Shown here: piece by piece, positions 13,195 through 15,589 of the stretch
Layout: each line of letters begins with the position of its first letter
Position numbering within the stretch: position 1 is the first letter of the stretch
Assembly: GCA_045589235.1 (NCBI GenBank)
Contig: JAZNOR010000068.1
Span: forward strand, 1-15,589
DNA length: 15,589 nt
Origin: RGIG7332 sp045589235
Lineage (GTDB): Bacteria > Bacillota > Clostridia > Oscillospirales > JAAYXM01
Reading direction: 5' to 3'
Notes under the pieces: generated by a model
What the model was told of the DNA's origin: nothing
The model's database searches: none
What the model saw: only the letters and a program-made list of their open reading frames with translations
Made by a program: the position numbers and the translations under genes

Positions 13195-13223
13195 ATTATA
13201 AACGGAAGTTGCAAATGAGTAAA
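13195..13223 (-). promoter_or_regulatory. Promoter of the ATP-grasp/PHP/deacetylase operon
   Basis: On the minus strand TTTACT (13223-13218) and TATAAT (13200-13195) are spaced by 17 bp. The start is predicted about 13188, some 18 nt upstream of the GTG, leaving a short leader that carries the SD AAGGAGG. Confidence 0.7.
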
Positions 13224-13290
13224 GAGCTTTTTTTGTAAACAAGGGAAAACTATTGTTTATTTCATACAAAAAAACAGTGGAAAAGAAAAT

Positions 13291-13311
13291 ACAAATTTTG
13301 ATAAAATTTGT
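13291..13311. promoter_or_regulatory. AT-rich dyad in the divergent intergenic region, possible operator
   Basis: ACAAATTTT (13291-13299) and AAAATTTGT (13303-13311) are perfect 9-bp arms around GAT. The dyad is 11 bp upstream of the -35 of the Gfo/Idh promoter and 68 bp upstream of the ATP-grasp -35. It fits a regulator site, but AT-rich dyads arise easily by chance; no regulator gene is in the window. Confidence 0.35.
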
Positions 13312-13321
13312 GTAAAAAAGG

Positions 13322-13350
13322 TTGTTTTTCTTTTTCAAATGATGTATTAT
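13322..13350 (+). promoter_or_regulatory. Promoter of the Gfo/Idh/MocA operon
   Basis: TTGTTT (13322-13327) and TATTAT (13345-13350) are spaced by 17 bp; start about 13357, leaving a leader of about 50 nt ending in the SD AGGAGG. The boxes deviate from consensus, yet the genes have codon use of highly expressed genes, so an activator may be involved. Confidence 0.5.
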
Positions 13351-13408
13351 ATATAGTGTATATTGAGATTAGTATGGTTTATTCCATAATTTCAGGAGGT
13401 AATTTAAA

Positions 13409-14473
13409 ATGAGCAAAGTAAAAGTTCTCCTTATTGGTGCTGCTTTCAGCGCAGATTTACACGCTGAAGGTTACTCACGTTGCACAGATATTGCAGAGAT
13501 CGTTGCAATCTGTGATAAGGACACAAGCCGTGTTAAGGCTCTTGCTGACCGCTACGGTTTTGAAAATTATGCGGTTTACGATGATATGTTCAAGGCAATT
13601 GACGAAGTTGAGTGCGATGTCGTTGACATCTGTCTCCCAAACTTCCTCCATGTTGAGGCTGCTAAGCGTGCATTCGCTAAGGGAAGACACGTAATTTCAG
13701 AGAAGCCGCTTGCTACAACAGTTGAGGATGCGAAGGCTATGGTCGATGCTGCTGAGGCTGCAGGCAAGAAGCTTTACTACGCTGAGGACTGGTTATTTGC
13801 TCCGGCTCTTAACCGTGCACTTCAGGTAATCGATGAAGGTGCTATCGGTAAGCCGATGTTCGTTCGCGCTCGCGAGTGCCACTGCGGTTCACATTCTCCG
13901 TTTGCGCAGACAATTAAGTTCTGCGGCGGCGGTTCAATGGTTCACTTAGGTGTTCACCCGGTTTGCTTTATGCTTGCTCTTAAAGAGAACAAATGGGCAG
14001 AGCTCACCGCTATGACATCAGGCGGCGGCGAGAACAACCTCCAGCATAAAACTATGGAGGGTGAAGACTGGGCTGCTGTTCTTATGCGTTTCCAGGACGG
14101 CACAACAGCTCTCCTCGAGGCTAACTACGTTACAACGGGCGGTATGGAAGACGTTATCGACTTCTACGGCGATAAGGGTTGCATTCATGTTGACCTTACA
14201 TTCTCATCTGCTCTTAATGTATATTCAATTCCGGGTCTTGAGTACACTGTCGAGAAGGCAGAGGTTACTACCGGTTGGTCAAAGCCGGCTGTTGACGAGA
14301 AGTTCAACCTCGGCTACTGCAGCGAAATCCGTCACTTTATGGAAAGTGCTCGCGATAACAAGGATGCTAAGGTTGGTCTCCGCGGTATCGACGGTTACGA
14401 GGCTATAAAGGTTATCAACTTAATCTACAAGTCAGCTCGTGAGGGTATCGCAATTAAGAACGACAATCTGTAA
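13409..14473 (+). CDS. Gfo/Idh/MocA-family NAD(P)-dependent oxidoreductase
   Basis: The 354-residue product has the two-domain Gfo/Idh/MocA layout: an N-terminal Rossmann fold starting VKVLLIGAAFSADLHAEGY, VAICDKD at the end of the second strand, DVVDICLPNFLHVEAA, and the family hallmark EKPLATT (98-104). The C-terminal alpha/beta domain has GGGSMVHLGVHPV (173-185), the usual substrate-side His region. These enzymes oxidise or reduce sugars, cyclitols and related compounds; the substrate is not readable. The glycine motif is IGAAFSADLH instead of the usual GxGxxG/A, a mild deviation. The SD AGGAGG precedes the ATG. It is followed after 24 nt by a PreA-like gene. Codons are strongly optimised, like the ribosomal genes. 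Confidence 0.93.
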   Translation: MSKVKVLLIGAAFSADLHAEGYSRCTDIAEIVAICDKDTSRVKALADRYGFENYAVYDDMFKAIDEVECDVVDICLPNFLHVEAAKRAFAKGRHVISEKPLATTVEDAKAMVDAAEAAGKKLYYAEDWLFAPALNRALQVIDEGAIGKPMFVRARECHCGSHSPFAQTIKFCGGGSMVHLGVHPVCFMLALKENKWAELTAMTSGGGENNLQHKTMEGEDWAAVLMRFQDGTTALLEANYVTTGGMEDVIDFYGDKGCIHVDLTFSSALNVYSIPGLEYTVEKAEVTTGWSKPAVDEKFNLGYCSEIRHFMESARDNKDAKVGLRGIDGYEAIKVINLIYKSAREGIAIKNDNL

Positions 14474-14497
14474 ACTAATAAAAGGAGATATAAAGCA

Positions 14498-15589
14498 ATG
14501 AAGAAAAAGGTACATAATTTTGACCTGCCGGTTGAAATTGCCGGCGTAAGATTCAGAAACCCGTTTTATGTTGCTTCCGGTCCGACCACAAAGTCGGTTG
14601 AGCAGCTCAAGGTTATTGAAGAGTGCGGTTGGGGTGCTGCAAGTATTAAGCTCACCATCGATCCGGCTCCGTACATTAACCGTAAGCCGCGTTATGCAAT
14701 CTTCAAGGATCGCAACGCTCTTTGCTTTACCGTTGAGAAGCGCCTTAATTTCGAGCAGGGCTTACAGCTTATGCGCGATGCTAAGAAAGAACTCAAGGGT
14801 GACTTAAAGCTTTTCGCTAACATTACTTATGCAGGTGACGACGGTGTTGCAGGCTGGGTAAATATGGCTAAGAAGTTTGAGGAAGTTGGCGCAGACGTTA
14901 TCGAGCTTAATATGTGCTGCCCGAACATGTCCTTTAACCTTACTCTTTCTACCGGTGATGATAATGCATCAGCTAAGAAGACCGGTGCAAGTTTAGGTCA
15001 GAACGGTGAGGCTGTTGCTGAAATCGTTCGCGCTATCAAGAAGGAAATTTCTATTCCGCTTTTCGTTAAGTTAACTCCGGAGGGTGGCCAGATTGCTAAG
15101 GTTGCTACAGCTCTCTATGCTGCAGGCGCTGACGCTGTCGGTGGTACTTCAAACCGTATGGCTATCCCGCCGATCAATATCGAAGCTCCAGATCGCGCTC
15201 CGTACCACCTCCAGGATGAGATTTCTATGTCCTGCCACTGTGGTTCTTGGGTTAAGCCGCTTGCTCTCCGTGATACCTACGAAATCCGTAAGGTAAATGG
15301 TCCGGAAGGCAAGATCATGATGGCCGGCGGTATCCGCAACTGGCATGACGCTATTGAGATGTTCATGTGCGGTGCTGATATGATCGGTATCTGTTCTGAG
15401 ACTCTCATTTCAGGTTACGGCTTCATCGGCGATCTTATCGACGGTGTCCGTGACTTTATGCAGACTCATAATTATAAGACAACTCGCGATATGCGTGACC
15501 TCATTGTTCCGCACGTAAGAACAGCTCAGGAGGTTACTCTCTACCACGGTTACGCTCACATCAAGGAGCCGCTCGCTGCTCCGTGTAAG
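14498..15589 (+). CDS. PreA/dihydroorotate dehydrogenase-like flavoprotein, 3' end beyond the window
   Basis: Open without a stop from ATG 14498 (SD AAAGGAG, 14482-14488) to the window end, 364 codons. The sequence is an FMN-binding TIM barrel of the dihydropyrimidine/dihydroorotate dehydrogenase group. Visible are RFRNPFYVASGPTTKS near the N-terminus, FANITYAG, VIELNMCCPNMS (134-145), SLGQNG, IPLFVKLTPEGG, GGTSNR, CGSWVKPLALR, MMAGGIRNWHDA and the FMN phosphate region GICSETLISGYGF. This spacing resembles PreA, the catalytic subunit of NAD-dependent dihydropyrimidine dehydrogenase. The last residues EPLAAPCK lie past the barrel, and in PreA-type proteins a Cys-rich Fe-S segment would come next, so a longer fused protein is likely. 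It is probably co-transcribed with the Gfo/Idh gene. The true substrate is unknown. Confidence 0.88.
   Translation, partial: MKKKVHNFDLPVEIAGVRFRNPFYVASGPTTKSVEQLKVIEECGWGAASIKLTIDPAPYINRKPRYAIFKDRNALCFTVEKRLNFEQGLQLMRDAKKELKGDLKLFANITYAGDDGVAGWVNMAKKFEEVGADVIELNMCCPNMSFNLTLSTGDDNASAKKTGASLGQNGEAVAEIVRAIKKEISIPLFVKLTPEGGQIAKVATALYAAGADAVGGTSNRMAIPPINIEAPDRAPYHLQDEISMSCHCGSWVKPLALRDTYEIRKVNGPEGKIMMAGGIRNWHDAIEMFMCGADMIGICSETLISGYGFIGDLIDGVRDFMQTHNYKTTRDMRDLIVPHVRTAQEVTLYHGYAHIKEPLAAPCK

Noticed and set aside
13171..13338. 56-codon extension of the ATP-grasp gene that looks like a hydrophobic signal segment
   Set aside because: It crosses the predicted promoter and SD; the GTG at 13170 has AAGGAGG 8 nt upstream and starts exactly at the conserved first strand of the fold.

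Overview
The window looks like chromosomal DNA of a spore-former-type Clostridia (Bacillota), probably an Oscillospirales/Ruminococcaceae-like gut lineage. Reasons: strong GGAGG Shine-Dalgarno (SD) sequences, several GTG starts, a perfect CIRCE operator in front of hrcA-grpE-dnaK-dnaJ, a YtaF-family sporulation membrane protein, an L10 (rplJ) leader of the usual bacterial design, and moderate G+C. The taxonomic call is inference. No tRNA, rRNA, CRISPR array, insertion sequence or phage gene was seen.

Layout. (1) 1-350: the end of an unrecognised, apparently frame-broken gene, then a strong terminator. (2) 405-5132: the heat-shock operon hrcA-grpE-dnaK-dnaJ, read from a promoter overlapping CIRCE, so the HrcA made here should repress its own operon. 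(3) 5133-6265: a minus-strand pair ruvX-ytaF. ytaF stops on the base next to the dnaJ stop. Between ruvX and ytaF is a terminator-shaped hairpin whose 3' arm contains the ytaF SD. (4) 6284-7922 and on to 8696: rpmG-secE-nusG-rplK-rplA, with a structured rpmG leader and two L1-binding-site-like RNA motifs, one on each side of rplK. (5) 8704-9877: a perfect-consensus promoter, an L10 leader with attenuator, rplJ, rplL and a bidirectional terminator. rpoB/rpoC, which usually follow rplL, are not there.

(6) 9888-13223: a minus-strand operon of an ATP-grasp ligase, a PHP-domain hydrolase and a NodB-type polysaccharide deacetylase with an SLH-like tail. The genes are packed with 5-nt and 2-nt gaps, and their joint role is not known to me. 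(7) 13322-15589: a divergent plus-strand operon of a Gfo/Idh/MocA oxidoreductase and a PreA/dihydroorotate-dehydrogenase-like flavoprotein that runs off the window end. Both have the optimised codon use of the ribosomal protein genes here, unlike the minus-strand operon beside them.

Regions 2, 4 and 5 are ordinary housekeeping with good regulatory RNA content. The less charted parts are the ruvX-ytaF hairpin, the ATP-grasp/PHP/deacetylase trio and the divergent oxidoreductase pair. Several gene starts were moved from the longest open frame to the start that has a proper SD: dnaK, dnaJ, rpmG, secE, rplJ, PHP and ATP-grasp.
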